64,000 nt of DNA, from assembly GCA_964612295.1 (NCBI GenBank), contig CAZTDY010000010.1, forward strand, positions 30,826-94,825. The letters are read 5' to 3'. The translations under genes were made by a program, and so were the position numbers. Each line of letters begins with the position of its first letter. Position 1 is the stretch's first letter. Below the pieces are notes generated by a model that did no database searches, was not told the origin of the DNA, and saw only the letters and a program-made list of their open reading frames with translations. This document shows positions 35,004 to 43,810 of the stretch, piece after piece. This stretch comes from CAYQJL01 sp964612295. Its GTDB lineage: Bacteria; Eisenbacteria; RBG-16-71-46; CAIMUX01; WJJG01.

Positions 35004-35978
35004 GTGAGCGAAAACCTGGGACAGAACGAGACGAATCGGGACGATCCGAGCAAGCGAGCAGTCGATCTGTCGGTCGGGCTCGGTCCTCTCAGGCTCGAAA
35101 ACCCCGTCATGTGCGCTTCGGGCACCTTCGGCTACGGCGACGAACTCCCCGTGCTGACCGAGGTCGCCGCCCTGGGCGCAATCGTCACCAAGACGGTCAC
35201 CGTCGAACCACGGGCCGGCAACCCTCCACCGCGTCTCTGCGAGACGCCCGCGGGGCTCCTCAATTCGATCGGACTTCAGAACGTCGGATGCGCGGTGTTC
35301 GTAGCCGATGTCATGCCGCGGCTCTTGAAGCTGGGACCGCCGGTGATCGTGAGCGTGGGTGGCAGAGAGGTCCACGAGTACGTCCGGTGTTCCGTGGCGA
35401 CGGAGGCAGCCGGGGCGGCCGCGCTCGAGATCAACATCTCCTGCCCGAACGTTGCCAGCGGACTGGAGTTTTCGCGCAATCCACAGGAGGCTGCCAAAGT
35501 GATCTCGGCCGTGCGCCGGGCGGTCAAACAACCGATCTTCGCCAAGCTCAGCCCCAATGTGACCGACATCGCCGAGATCGGGAAAGCCTGCATGGACGCG
35601 GGGGCCGACGGGTTGGCCGCCGTCAACACGTTCGTCGGCATGGTTGTCGATCCCGATCGCCGGCAGCCGGTGTTGCGGCGCGGCACGGGCGGCATCTCGG
35701 GCCCGGCCATCCGGCCGTTGGCCTTGGCCAAGGTTTGGGATCTGGCCCGGGCGGTGAAAGGGCCCTTGATCGGCGCCGGTGGAATCGCGACCGCTCGGGA
35801 CGCGCTTGAGTTCATCATCGTGGGGGCCAGCGCCGTGCAGGTGGGCACGGCCAACTTCAGGGACGCGGCCCGGGGCGCGCGGATCGTGGAAGGTCTGCGC
35901 GATCACCTGCTGCGCCAGCGTATATCCCGTCTCGAGGAGTTGATCGGAACGCTGGAACTTCCCCCCGCGGTTCAATAG
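35004..35978 (+). CDS. pyrD: Dihydroorotate dehydrogenase B catalytic subunit
   Basis: 324 residues from a GTG start. FMN and substrate-binding sequences are present: NPVMCASGTFGYGDEL, TKTVTVEPRAGNPPPR, LNSIGLQN, then ALEINISCPN with the catalytic Cys that marks class 1B, and AKLSPNVTDI. GAGGIATARDALEFIIVGASAVQVG holds the phosphate of FMN. It oxidises dihydroorotate to orotate and works with PyrK just upstream. pyrE is not in this operon. Confidence 0.96.
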   Translation: MSENLGQNETNRDDPSKRAVDLSVGLGPLRLENPVMCASGTFGYGDELPVLTEVAALGAIVTKTVTVEPRAGNPPPRLCETPAGLLNSIGLQNVGCAVFVADVMPRLLKLGPPVIVSVGGREVHEYVRCSVATEAAGAAALEINISCPNVASGLEFSRNPQEAAKVISAVRRAVKQPIFAKLSPNVTDIAEIGKACMDAGADGLAAVNTFVGMVVDPDRRQPVLRRGTGGISGPAIRPLALAKVWDLARAVKGPLIGAGGIATARDALEFIIVGASAVQVGTANFRDAARGARIVEGLRDHLLRQRISRLEELIGTLELPPAVQ

Positions 35979-35999
35979 CGGGAATCAGAGAGGAGAGTC

Positions 36000-36716
36000 A
36001 TGGATCCGAGAGAGCATCTGATCGTCGCCCTTGATGTGGGAGGACTGCCGGCCGCCGAAGCACTGGTCGATTCGCTAGGTGACGAAGTGCTGTGGTACAA
36101 GGTCGGGCTCGAGCTCTACGCGGCGGGTGGCCCCGCCACGGTCCGAATGCTCAAGGACCGCGGTAAGAGGGTCTTTCTCGATCTCAAACTCCACGACATT
36201 CCCAACACGGTGGCTCGCGCCAGCGCGCAGCTTGCGGAGCTGGGCGTGGATATCATCGACCTGCATGTGGCGGCCGGATCTGAGGCCATGGCCCGGGCGG
36301 CTGAAGCGGTCCGGCAGGTCTGCCCGGGTGATGACCGCCCGACGCTTCTGGGCGTGACGGTCCTGACCAGCACAGCGGTGGACGCGGCCGGCAAACCCCT
36401 GTCGCCCGAGGGCCTCATCGAAGAGGTCACGCGCCGGGCCCAGGCCGCGAAAGAGGCCGGACTGGACGGCGTCGTCTGCCCGGCCCGGGCGGCCGAGAGC
36501 GTCAAGGCCTGCTGCCCCGAGGACTTCGCACTCCTGGTGCCGGGGATTCGCCCGGCGGGGACCGAGAAGGGCGACCAGCACTGGGTAGCGACCCCCGATT
36601 GGGCTCTGAAGGCGGGCGCCCGCTGGCTGGTGGTGGGGCGTCCGGTCCATGGGGCCGCCGACCCGAAGGCCGCGGCAGCCGCTCTGTGCGGGCAGATCGG
36701 GGCGGCCATCGTTTGA
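36000..36716 (+). CDS. pyrF: Orotidine 5'-phosphate decarboxylase
   Basis: 238 residues. Group 1 OMP decarboxylase: IVALDV at the start, WYKVGLELY, and the catalytic array FLDLKLHDIPNTV (Asp-Lys-x-x-Asp) at about residues 58-70. VPGIRP and the C-terminal WLVVGRPVHGAADP form the phosphate site. It makes UMP. SD GAGAGGAGAG before the ATG. Last gene of the pyr operon. Confidence 0.97.
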   Translation: MDPREHLIVALDVGGLPAAEALVDSLGDEVLWYKVGLELYAAGGPATVRMLKDRGKRVFLDLKLHDIPNTVARASAQLAELGVDIIDLHVAAGSEAMARAAEAVRQVCPGDDRPTLLGVTVLTSTAVDAAGKPLSPEGLIEEVTRRAQAAKEAGLDGVVCPARAAESVKACCPEDFALLVPGIRPAGTEKGDQHWVATPDWALKAGARWLVVGRPVHGAADPKAAAAALCGQIGAAIV

Positions 36717-36742
36717 CGGCCAGCCTGAGAGTACGCTACCAT
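36713..36742 (+). promoter_or_regulatory. Weak promoter candidate before the UDP-glucose dehydrogenase gene
   Basis: TTGACG (36713-36718) overlapping the pyrF stop, 18-bp spacer, TACCAT (36737-36742), about 50 bp upstream of the start at 36796. Motif match only; read-through from the pyr operon is the alternative. Confidence 0.35.
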
Positions 36743-36795
36743 AACCACTTTTGTGGCAATCTAATACTGGCTTTGGCGGCAAGAAGGAGTTGGCA

Positions 36796-38157
36796 ATGCA
36801 GCGCGTGTGTATGATTGGTTCGGGTTACGTCGGCCTGGTGACGGGGACCTGTCTCGCAGACTTCGGGAACAAGGTCGTCTGCGTCGACTATGACGAGAGC
36901 AAGATCGCCCTGCTACAGAAGGGACAGCTCCCTTTCTACGAGTTCAGTCTCCAGGAGGTCGTGCAGCGCAATATGCGTGAGGGCCGCCTCTCCTTCTCGA
37001 CCGACTTGCCGGGAAACCTCAAGAAGAGCCGGGTGATCTTCACCTGTGTCGGCACCCCGATGGACGAGGATGGCCGCGCCGATCTGAGCCAGGTCTGGGA
37101 CGCGGCGAAGACGATCGCCGAGAATCTGAACGGCTACAAGCTGGTGGTTCAGAAGAGCACCGTCCCGGTGGGGTCCGGGGCAAAGGTCAAGGCGATCATC
37201 GAGAAGCATCGCAAGGGAGACACCCCCTTCGACGTGGCCTCGAACCCGGAGTTTCTCCGAGAGGGATCGGCGGTCGAGGACTTCATGCGCCCCGACCGGG
37301 TGGTGATCGGCACCTGGACCCAGAAGGCCGAGCGCGTTCTGTCCGAGATCTATCGCCCACTCTACCTGAATGAGACGCCGATGGTGAAGACCACCGTCGA
37401 GTCGGCCGAGCTGATCAAATACGCATCCAACGCCTTCCTGGCGGCGAAGATCTCCTACGTCAACGAAATGGCCCTGCTGTGCGAGAAGGTGGGGGCGGAT
37501 ATCAAGGTCGTCTCGCGGGCAATGGGCCTCGACCGTCGCATCGGGTCGAAGTTCCTTCACGCCGGCGCCGGCTACGGCGGATCCTGCTTCCCCAAAGACA
37601 CCCACGCCCTGGCTTTCTTCTCCCAGGAGGCCGGGTTCGACTACTCGATCGTCGAGGCGACCATCGCCGCGAACAAATACCAGCGGAGCGAGATGATCCG
37701 CCGCGCCGAGGCCATGTTGGGCAAGCCGAAGGGCAAGACGGTCGCGGTGCTTGGATTGTCGTTCAAGCCGCAGACCGACGATGTGCGCGAGGCATTCTCT
37801 CTGGCGCTCATCCCCGCGCTGCAGCGCAAGGGCGCCAAGGTGCGCGCCTTTGATCCGGTCGCCATGGATACGGCCGCCGAGGAGCTCAACAGCAAGGTCC
37901 ACTTCTGCAAGGATGCCTATGAGGCCGCCCAGGGCGCGGACCTTCTGGTCCTGGCGACGGAGTGGAACGAGTTCCGCATGCTCGACATGAGGAAGATCGC
38001 CAAGCTGATGCGGAAGCAATGCCTGCTCGACTGCCGCAACGTGTACAACCCCGAGCAGATGGAAAAGCTGGGCTTCAAGTACCAGGGCGTCGGACGGGGT
38101 CGTTCGAAGAATATGGTCGGCAAGAAAGCTCCGGCCCGTTCCAAGCGGAAATCCTAA
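36796..38157 (+). CDS. ugd: UDP-glucose 6-dehydrogenase
   Basis: 453 residues from the ATG at 36796 with AAGGAG 8 bp upstream. The N-terminal Rossmann motif GSGYVGLVTGTCLADFG binds NAD+. FTCVGTPMDEDGRADLS, QKSTVPVGSG and SNPEFLREGSAVEDFMRPDRVVIG are family blocks. The catalytic Cys264 lies in GYGGSCFPKDTHAL. It oxidises UDP-glucose to UDP-glucuronate. Downstream genes encode an RmlC-like cupin, a dTDP-glucose 4,6-dehydratase-like enzyme, a UDP-sugar epimerase/decarboxylase-like SDR and a polyprenyl-phosphate sugar transferase, which together indicate surface polysaccharide precursors. Confidence 0.94.
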   Translation: MQRVCMIGSGYVGLVTGTCLADFGNKVVCVDYDESKIALLQKGQLPFYEFSLQEVVQRNMREGRLSFSTDLPGNLKKSRVIFTCVGTPMDEDGRADLSQVWDAAKTIAENLNGYKLVVQKSTVPVGSGAKVKAIIEKHRKGDTPFDVASNPEFLREGSAVEDFMRPDRVVIGTWTQKAERVLSEIYRPLYLNETPMVKTTVESAELIKYASNAFLAAKISYVNEMALLCEKVGADIKVVSRAMGLDRRIGSKFLHAGAGYGGSCFPKDTHALAFFSQEAGFDYSIVEATIAANKYQRSEMIRRAEAMLGKPKGKTVAVLGLSFKPQTDDVREAFSLALIPALQRKGAKVRAFDPVAMDTAAEELNSKVHFCKDAYEAAQGADLLVLATEWNEFRMLDMRKIAKLMRKQCLLDCRNVYNPEQMEKLGFKYQGVGRGRSKNMVGKKAPARSKRKS

Positions 38158-38167
38158 GGAGGGTGGG

Positions 38168-38623
38168 ATGATTGACGGTGTCGTCATCAAGAAGCTCCGG
38201 GTGATCCCCGATGAGCGCGGCTTCCTGATGGAAATCCTGCGCAGCGATGACGAGTTCTTCGAGACCTTCGGGCAGGTCTACATGACCGTGGCCTATCCCG
38301 GGGTCGTGAAGGGGTGGCACTACCATCACGAGCAGACCGACAACATGACCGTGGTCCAGGGGATGGCCAAGATCGTGCTCTACGACATGCGCGACGATTC
38401 GCCAAGTAAGGGCGAGGTCGCCGAGTTTTTTGTCGGGGAGCGGAATCCGATCCTGATCAAGATTCCCCCGGGAGTCGCGCACGGCATGAAGGGGCTGCCG
38501 CCGCATGGCGCCTACATGGTCAACGTGCCGACCAGGATGTATAACTACGAATCCCCGGACGAATTCCGGATTCACCCTCACGACAACGACATTCCCTACG
38601 ATTGGAGTCGCAGCGATGGATAG
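38168..38623 (+). CDS. dTDP-sugar 3,5-epimerase-like cupin (RmlC family)
   Basis: 151 residues, a single double-stranded beta-helix. ERGFLMEILRSDDEFFETFGQVYMT and KGWHYHHEQTDNMTVVQG (with His residues of the cupin pocket) and KIPPGVAHGMKGL resemble RmlC/WxcM-type dTDP-sugar epimerases and isomerases. It is shorter than standard RmlC (about 180 residues), so an isomerase or a variant epimerase is possible. It overlaps the start of the rfbB-like gene by 8 bp, which supports a joint role in a dTDP-deoxysugar path. Confidence 0.82.
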   Translation: MIDGVVIKKLRVIPDERGFLMEILRSDDEFFETFGQVYMTVAYPGVVKGWHYHHEQTDNMTVVQGMAKIVLYDMRDDSPSKGEVAEFFVGERNPILIKIPPGVAHGMKGLPPHGAYMVNVPTRMYNYESPDEFRIHPHDNDIPYDWSRSDG

Positions 38624-39680
38624 GCAGACGCTCGTCGAAAGCGGTCGTTATCTGGTGACCGGTGGGGCCGGCTTCATCGGAAGCAACTTCGTTCGTTACA
38701 TTCGCGAGCGCTTCCCGAACGCCAAGGTGACCGTGCTCGACAAGCTGACCTACGCGGGCAACCCTGCCAACCTGGCCGACTTCGACGGGCAGGACGGGTA
38801 TCGCTTCGTCAAAGGCGATATCTGCGATCGGACCCTTGTTCCGCAGTTGATTGCCGAGGGCTTCGACTGGATCCTGAACTTCGCCGCCGAAACCCACGTG
38901 GATCGCTCGATCGGAGATCCGGGGCAGTTCGTGCAAACCGACATGTACGGCGTGTACAATCTGCTCGAGGCGATGCGCGAGTCGGGGGGCGTGACCCGCT
39001 TCGTGCAGATCTCGACCGATGAGGTCTACGGCGAGGTGCTCGAGGGCGCGTCCACCGAAGATGCGCCTCTGGTCCCGCGGAACCCCTACGCTGCGAGTAA
39101 GGCGGGCGGCGACAGGCTGGCCTACTCCTACTTCGCGACCTACGACCAGCCGGTGGTGATCACGCGCTGCAGCAACAATTACGGGCCCTATCAGTATCCC
39201 GAGAAACTCATCCCTCTCTTTGTGACCAACGCCATTTCGGATGAGCGGTTGCCGGTGTACGGGAGCGGCAAGAATACCCGGGATTGGATCCATGTGCGCG
39301 ATCACGTGGAGGCCCTGGTGAGCCTGCTGGGCGCCGACGGCGTCGACGGTGAGGTCTTCAATGTGGGGGCCAGCAACGAAAAGGACGTCCTCACCATCGC
39401 CGATACGATCCTCGGTGCGCTGGAGAAGCCCTCCTCGCTCCTGGCCCACGTGGTCGACAGGCCCGGGCATGACCGGCGCTACTCGGTCGACTGGTCCAAG
39501 CTCAAGAAGCAGACCGGCTGGGAGCCCCAGATTCCGTTCGATGAGGGGATCTCAGAGACCGTCCGATGGTACACAGAGAACAGCGAGTGGTGGCAGCCCC
39601 TCAAATCTGGTGAGTTCTTGGATTTCTACAAGAAGAACTACAAGTTCCTTGACCGGGATGCCAACCCCGCCGAAGGTTAG
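38616..39680 (+). CDS. rfbB: dTDP-glucose 4,6-dehydratase
   Basis: 354 residues from the ATG at 38616; this start overlaps the cupin gene by 8 bp. TGGAGFIGSNFVRYI binds NAD+, NFAAETHVDRSI is the RmlB signature, STDEVYGEV holds the Thr-Asp-Glu catalytic triad and NPYAASKAGGDRL the Tyr/Lys pair. CSNNYGPYQYPEKLIPLF is also typical of RmlB. It makes dTDP-4-keto-6-deoxyglucose. No rmlA or rmlD lies in the window, so the final sugar is unknown. Confidence 0.93.
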   Translation: MDRQTLVESGRYLVTGGAGFIGSNFVRYIRERFPNAKVTVLDKLTYAGNPANLADFDGQDGYRFVKGDICDRTLVPQLIAEGFDWILNFAAETHVDRSIGDPGQFVQTDMYGVYNLLEAMRESGGVTRFVQISTDEVYGEVLEGASTEDAPLVPRNPYAASKAGGDRLAYSYFATYDQPVVITRCSNNYGPYQYPEKLIPLFVTNAISDERLPVYGSGKNTRDWIHVRDHVEALVSLLGADGVDGEVFNVGASNEKDVLTIADTILGALEKPSSLLAHVVDRPGHDRRYSVDWSKLKKQTGWEPQIPFDEGISETVRWYTENSEWWQPLKSGEFLDFYKKNYKFLDRDANPAEG

Positions 39681-39741
39681 CCCCCAAGGCCCCATGACCT
39701 GTGGGGATACCGGAGTAGGCATGGGTTAGGAGAGTCACTGC

Positions 39742-40764
39742 ATGAGAGTTCTGGTGACCGGTGGAGCGGGATTCATAGGATCCCATCTGGTCGAAGCGCT
39801 CCTGGCCCGTGGTGACGACGTTCTGGCCCTCGACAACCTCTCCTCAGGTCGCAGGGACAACCTGCAGACGACCCAGGATCATCCCCGTTTCTCCCTCCAG
39901 GTGGGCGATGTTCGCGATGAGGGCGCGGTGCGCGAACTCGTCGGCGACTGTGAGGTCGTCTACCACCTGGCTGCTCATGTCGGCGTGCGCCGCATCGTGG
40001 GACACGCGCTCGAGAGCCTGCTCAACAACCTCCAGGGAACCATGCTGCTGCTCAAGGAGTGTTCGCGCGCCGGACGGCGCACGGTCACCTTCTCGAGCAG
40101 TGAGGTGTACGGGAAAGGCACGGGCGAGCCGCTGGGCGAGGAACAGGACCTCGCAATCGGGGCCCCCAACGTCCTGCGGTGGTCCTACGCGGCCGGCAAG
40201 GCCGCCGACGAGGCGCTCGCCCTGGCGTATCACGCCGAACGCGGTCTGCCCGTCACGGTGATTCGTTGTTTCAACACCTGCGGGCCGCGCCAATCGGACC
40301 GGTACGGCATGGTCGTCCCGACCTTTGTGCGGCAGGCCCTCTCGGACGCGCCGCTGACCGTCCACGGCGATGGCCAGCAGACGCGCTGCTTCTCCTTTGT
40401 CGGGGATGTGGTCCGGGGCGTGTTGATGCTCGAGCAGTCACCGGCCACCATCGGAGAGGTGTTCAACGTCGGCAACGATGTCGAGGTTTCAATCCTGGAC
40501 CTTGCCCACCGCGTGATTCAGCTCACCGACAGCCGCTCCGAAGTCGCCCACGTCTCCTATGAGCGTGCGTTTGAGAGCCCATTCGAAGATATCCGCCGGC
40601 GGGTTCCAGCGCTCCAGAAGATCCGGACCTTCGTGGGGTATGAGCCGGAGGTGACCCTCGATCAGATCCTGCGAGCGACCATCGCCAGCGTGAGACGGCA
40701 CGGCGGGCAACCTACGAAGGTGCCGGACGTGTCCTCGGAAACCACCCGCAGCCCACGCTGCTAA
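39742..40764 (+). CDS. UDP-sugar epimerase/decarboxylase-like SDR
   Basis: 340 residues, an extended SDR: VTGGAGFIGSHLVEALLARG, VYHLAAHVGVRRIV, TFSSSEVYG, and WSYAAGKAADE with the Tyr-xxx-Lys pair. RCFSFVGDVVRGVLML is common to UDP-glucuronate decarboxylases and GalE-like enzymes. Given ugd upstream, formation of UDP-xylose or UDP-galacturonate from UDP-glucuronate is a fair guess, but the sequence alone does not separate the activities. A 61-bp gap precedes it. Confidence 0.82.
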   Translation: MRVLVTGGAGFIGSHLVEALLARGDDVLALDNLSSGRRDNLQTTQDHPRFSLQVGDVRDEGAVRELVGDCEVVYHLAAHVGVRRIVGHALESLLNNLQGTMLLLKECSRAGRRTVTFSSSEVYGKGTGEPLGEEQDLAIGAPNVLRWSYAAGKAADEALALAYHAERGLPVTVIRCFNTCGPRQSDRYGMVVPTFVRQALSDAPLTVHGDGQQTRCFSFVGDVVRGVLMLEQSPATIGEVFNVGNDVEVSILDLAHRVIQLTDSRSEVAHVSYERAFESPFEDIRRRVPALQKIRTFVGYEPEVTLDQILRATIASVRRHGGQPTKVPDVSSETTRSPRC

Positions 40765-40770
40765 CCGACG

Positions 40771-40785
40771 GGCCGCGCTGCGGCC
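40771..40785. repeat. Compact GC hairpin after the SDR gene
   Basis: GGCCGC (40771-40776) and GCGGCC (40780-40785) around a 3-base loop, 6 bp after the stop codon. No T-tract; possible mRNA 3' stabiliser or pause. Confidence 0.3.
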
Positions 40786-40826
40786 ATGAGGCGCGTGGGG
40801 ACAACTAGCGACCGCCTGGGATCCAG

Positions 40827-41927
40827 ATGAGATTCGAAACGATCCTCATTCTTCTCTTATCGACCACCCTCTTCAGCGGCGTGTCGTGCGCCCTGCTACG
40901 CACGTTGGCTTTTCGGCGCGGATGGCTCTCGAAGGCCAATGGGGACCGGACCGGGCCCGGGGAGATTCCGATCGTCGGTGGGTTGGGCGTGCTCATGGGG
41001 GGGATCGCGGGGGCAGTGGTCACGGAAGGGATCGGGCGTCTGCGCGGCGTCGACGGGCTCATGATGACCGACTCGGTCGGCTCGATTCTGCTCCTCCTGG
41101 CCTTGATCGGATCCTACGGGCTACTGGGACACCTCGACGACCGCAAGGACCTCTCCCGGCGATCCCGCTTTCTCACCGAGTCGATCATTGCACTGGGGGT
41201 GATCGCCCTGTGGCCCGGTTGGGCGGGGGGAGAGATCGGCCTGACCCTGCCGGCGGCCTGGAACGCTTTGCTGGCCTGGCTCCTCTACTCCTTCGTGATC
41301 GTGGCGGGCGCCAACGCCTTCAACATGTGCGACAACTCCGACGGCCTGGCCGGCGCGACCGGCGCACTGACCTTGGGGGGCGTCTTCGTTGCGCGTCTGG
41401 TCACCGCGGGACCGGACCTGCTCAGCTGGGCGGCCCTCGCGGGTGCGGGTGGGCTGCTGGGCTTCCTCTACTGGAACCGCCCGCCGGCACGCATCTATCT
41501 GGGGGATGCCGGAACGCTCCCCTTGGGCGCGCTCATTGCTTTGTGTCTCGTCTCGCTCCCGACCTTCAGACTGTGGCCCGCCGTCCTGGCGACCCCGTTT
41601 CTGGCCGGCTATCTCTTTTTCGATCCGGCCATGGCGATTCTGGGCCGGTTCACCCGCGGCCGGGCCCCCTGGCAGGGCGGCACCGACCATCCCGCACACG
41701 ATCTGCGCGTCGCCCTGGGCAACTGGACCAGCGCCTGGCGAGTGATCGTGGCCCTCCAGATCTTCTCGGTGGCGACCGGCGTCTCGGTGGCGACCGGCTT
41801 CCTGCCGCTTCCGCTCTTGCTCGTCCCTCTTGCACCCTGGCTGGCCCTTGCCGCGGCGGCGGCCGCGGGGCGGCGTATGCGAGATGCGGCCCCGCCGATC
41901 GCCGAAGGTCGGCGCGCCGAGGCCTGA
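40827..41927 (+). CDS. Undecaprenyl-phosphate sugar-phosphate transferase (WecA/TagO/MraY family)
   Basis: 366 residues with about ten membrane segments. GLLGHLDDRKDLSRRSRF contains the DD motif, NAFNMCDNSDGLAGATG the conserved NxxDxxDGLA, IYLGDAGTLPLGAL the YLGDAGS-like metal-binding loop, and GGTDHPAHDLRVAL the H-loop that in most members is HxxHR. All the catalytic acidic residues are present, so an active transfer of sugar-1-phosphate to undecaprenyl phosphate is likely. It would start the lipid-linked glycan assembled from the nucleotide sugars made by the preceding genes. Confidence 0.9.
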   Translation: MRFETILILLLSTTLFSGVSCALLRTLAFRRGWLSKANGDRTGPGEIPIVGGLGVLMGGIAGAVVTEGIGRLRGVDGLMMTDSVGSILLLLALIGSYGLLGHLDDRKDLSRRSRFLTESIIALGVIALWPGWAGGEIGLTLPAAWNALLAWLLYSFVIVAGANAFNMCDNSDGLAGATGALTLGGVFVARLVTAGPDLLSWAALAGAGGLLGFLYWNRPPARIYLGDAGTLPLGALIALCLVSLPTFRLWPAVLATPFLAGYLFFDPAMAILGRFTRGRAPWQGGTDHPAHDLRVALGNWTSAWRVIVALQIFSVATGVSVATGFLPLPLLLVPLAPWLALAAAAAAGRRMRDAAPPIAEGRRAEA

Positions 41928-42255
41928 GACGTCCCCGGGATCACCTGCACGTGAGGGGACACCTACTGCCCCGTGCGGCACACACGCTCGCCGCGACCCA
42001 CGCGATCCATCCTTGGCGCTCGGCGGCCACCTTTGCCCCGGCCGATTTCGGCCCTGGGGCGCCAATCGTTTCCGGCGCCGGCCTCTGGCCCTTCGCTCTT
42101 TCATCCGCGGGCGGATTCGCGGCATCGGCCGCCACCGGTGGAACGGCCCTTGCGGCGCTGGCCCGGACACCGCGGAGGTGCACAGGCGCCCGCGCGGCAC
42201 GAACCAGCTGACGCAGGCGGCAAAGACCCGCCGAATCGAGAAGGAGAGCGAGACC
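41928..42255. other. GC-rich gap, no supported gene
   Basis: 328 bp after the WecA-like gene. Open frames run through it on both strands, but they are low-complexity Arg/Pro/Ala sequences without a family signal or a good SD. I see no tRNA or hairpin with a T-tract. The next real start is the small membrane protein at 42256. Confidence 0.5.
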
Positions 42256-42381
42256 ATGCCGAACAGCAACTTGTGGAGACGCACGAAGCGGACCCCCGGG
42301 ATACGGGAGTTTCCCTGGACCTATCTGGTGCTTCTGGCGCTCTTCGCCAGCCTGGTGCTCACGATGTCTCCGGTGCGGTAA
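42256..42381 (+). CDS. 41-residue single-pass membrane protein
   Basis: ATG at 42256 with AAGGAG about 10 bp upstream. The product MPNSNLWRRTKRTPGIRE continues into FPWTYLVLLALFASLVLTMSPVR: a basic N-terminal arm (five Arg/Lys in the first 17) and one membrane helix, predicted N-in. No family recognised. It is too short for most gene finders. Small proteins of this form often accompany membrane enzymes; the closest candidate partner is the WecA-like transferase upstream. Confidence 0.5.
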   Translation: MPNSNLWRRTKRTPGIREFPWTYLVLLALFASLVLTMSPVR

Positions 42382-42521
42382 ACATGCGCCGCCGGGGGCC
42401 GTTTCCCGCCCCGGGGCACCATTGCGCTTGCGTGGCCGGGCTTCTGAACACAACCTGAAGGGTGCGCCGTCCGTAGGGACCTTTATCCTGACGATCGCAT
42501 CACCCGCACAGGGAGAGCAGT

Positions 42522-43685
42522 ATGGCCCGCGTCCAGCCGCAGCCGCTCGATCAAGCCCGCGACCTCGCCCGCCAGTTCGCGCAGGAGGAGATCGCCCCGG
42601 TCTCTGAGCATTGGGACCAGATGGGGGAGCCGCGCGAGTTTCCCCATGAGCTATACCGGCGCATGGGTGAGCTGGGCCTGCTCGGGTACAGCAGCCCAGC
42701 GGACTTCGGCGGTGGGGGGCGCCCGCAGGCCGACTTCGTGACCATCATCGAGGAGCTGGCCTACGTCGACATCGCTTTTGCGGTCATGTGCGGTATCCCG
42801 CGCCTGTTCACGATCCCGGTGCTCGCGTACGGCCCGGAGGCCCTCAAGGAGAAGTACGTCGAGCCCTGCCTGCGGGCGAAAACGATCGGCGCGTTCGCCC
42901 TCTCCGAACCCGGAGCCGGCTCCGACGCCGCCAATCTGCAGACGATTGCCCGCGATTGCGGCGACCACTACCTGATCAGCGGCGAGAAGACCTTCATCAC
43001 CCACGGGGATGTCTGTGACGTCGCGCTGGTCTTCGGCAAGATCGAAGGGTCGGACCGGCTGTCGGCGTTCGTGGTGGACACGGGTCAACCCGGCTGGCGG
43101 CCGAATACCCTCGAGCGCAAGATGGGCATCCGCGCCACGACCACCGCGCGCATCTTGCTCGAAGAGGTCCGCGCGCCGAAGGAGAACCTGGTGGGTGAAG
43201 CCGGCCAGGGGTTTCGCTACGCGATGGAGACCTTGGACTGCGCCCGCGTGTCGGTGGCCGCCCAAGCGATCGGCATCACCTGGCGGGCCCTCGATGAGGC
43301 TTGCTGCCATGCCCTCCGGCGCGAGGCGTTCGGGAAACCTCTCGCCGCGCAGCAGGCCATCGGGTGGATGATCGCCGATATGGCCACCCGCCTGGAAGCC
43401 GCCCGCCTGTTGACCGCTCGTGCAGCCGGGAAGCAGGAGGAGGGCGAGCCCTTCGCCGCCCTAGCTTCAATGGCCAAACTCTCCGCGTCCGAGACCGCCC
43501 GCTTCGCCGTCGATCGGGCGATGCAGATCTACGGCGGATACGGGTACATCGGCGAGTATTCCGTGATCGAAAAGCTCTACCGCGATCAGCGTTTCCTCGA
43601 GATCGGCGAGGGGACCTCCGAGGTTCAGCGGCTGATCATCTCCCGGCACGTGCTGGAAGCGGCCCGACGGCGGGAGCTGGGCTGA
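42522..43685 (+). CDS. Acyl-CoA dehydrogenase
   Basis: 387 residues, standard length. ALSEPGAGSDAANLQTIA and FITHGDVCDVALVF bind FAD and substrate; KMGIRATTTARI and the C-terminal block YGGYGYIGEYSVIEKLYRD carry the catalytic base region (Glu in the GYxxEY segment), ending with GEGTSEVQRLIISRHVL. It catalyses alpha,beta-dehydrogenation of an acyl-CoA with an electron-transfer flavoprotein as acceptor. No ETF, thiolase or CoA ligase is near, so the pathway (fatty acid or branched-chain amino acid degradation) is open. Confidence 0.92.
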   Translation: MARVQPQPLDQARDLARQFAQEEIAPVSEHWDQMGEPREFPHELYRRMGELGLLGYSSPADFGGGGRPQADFVTIIEELAYVDIAFAVMCGIPRLFTIPVLAYGPEALKEKYVEPCLRAKTIGAFALSEPGAGSDAANLQTIARDCGDHYLISGEKTFITHGDVCDVALVFGKIEGSDRLSAFVVDTGQPGWRPNTLERKMGIRATTTARILLEEVRAPKENLVGEAGQGFRYAMETLDCARVSVAAQAIGITWRALDEACCHALRREAFGKPLAAQQAIGWMIADMATRLEAARLLTARAAGKQEEGEPFAALASMAKLSASETARFAVDRAMQIYGGYGYIGEYSVIEKLYRDQRFLEIGEGTSEVQRLIISRHVLEAARRRELG

Positions 43686-43731
43686 TCTGAGCGGCACCCG
43701 CGAGCATCCCAGGGACAGGATCCCGGTCACG

Positions 43732-43760
43732 TTGACCGTCCCCACCCCCTATGCTACGCT
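43732..43760 (+). promoter_or_regulatory. Promoter candidate before the HemC-like gene
   Basis: TTGACC (43732-43737), 17-bp spacer, TACGCT (43755-43760), about 50 bp upstream of the ATG at 43811. Reasonable spacing but only a fair -10. Confidence 0.4.
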
Positions 43761-43810
43761 GCAACCCACGCTGGATCAGGGAAGTACGCCCATTGCACGG
43801 AGGCGCAAAC

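Noticed and set aside
41830..42255. N-terminal extension of the 41-residue protein and other frames in the 41928-42255 gap
   Set aside because: Arg/Pro-rich, overlaps the WecA-like gene, no SD; the good SD is at the short start 42256.
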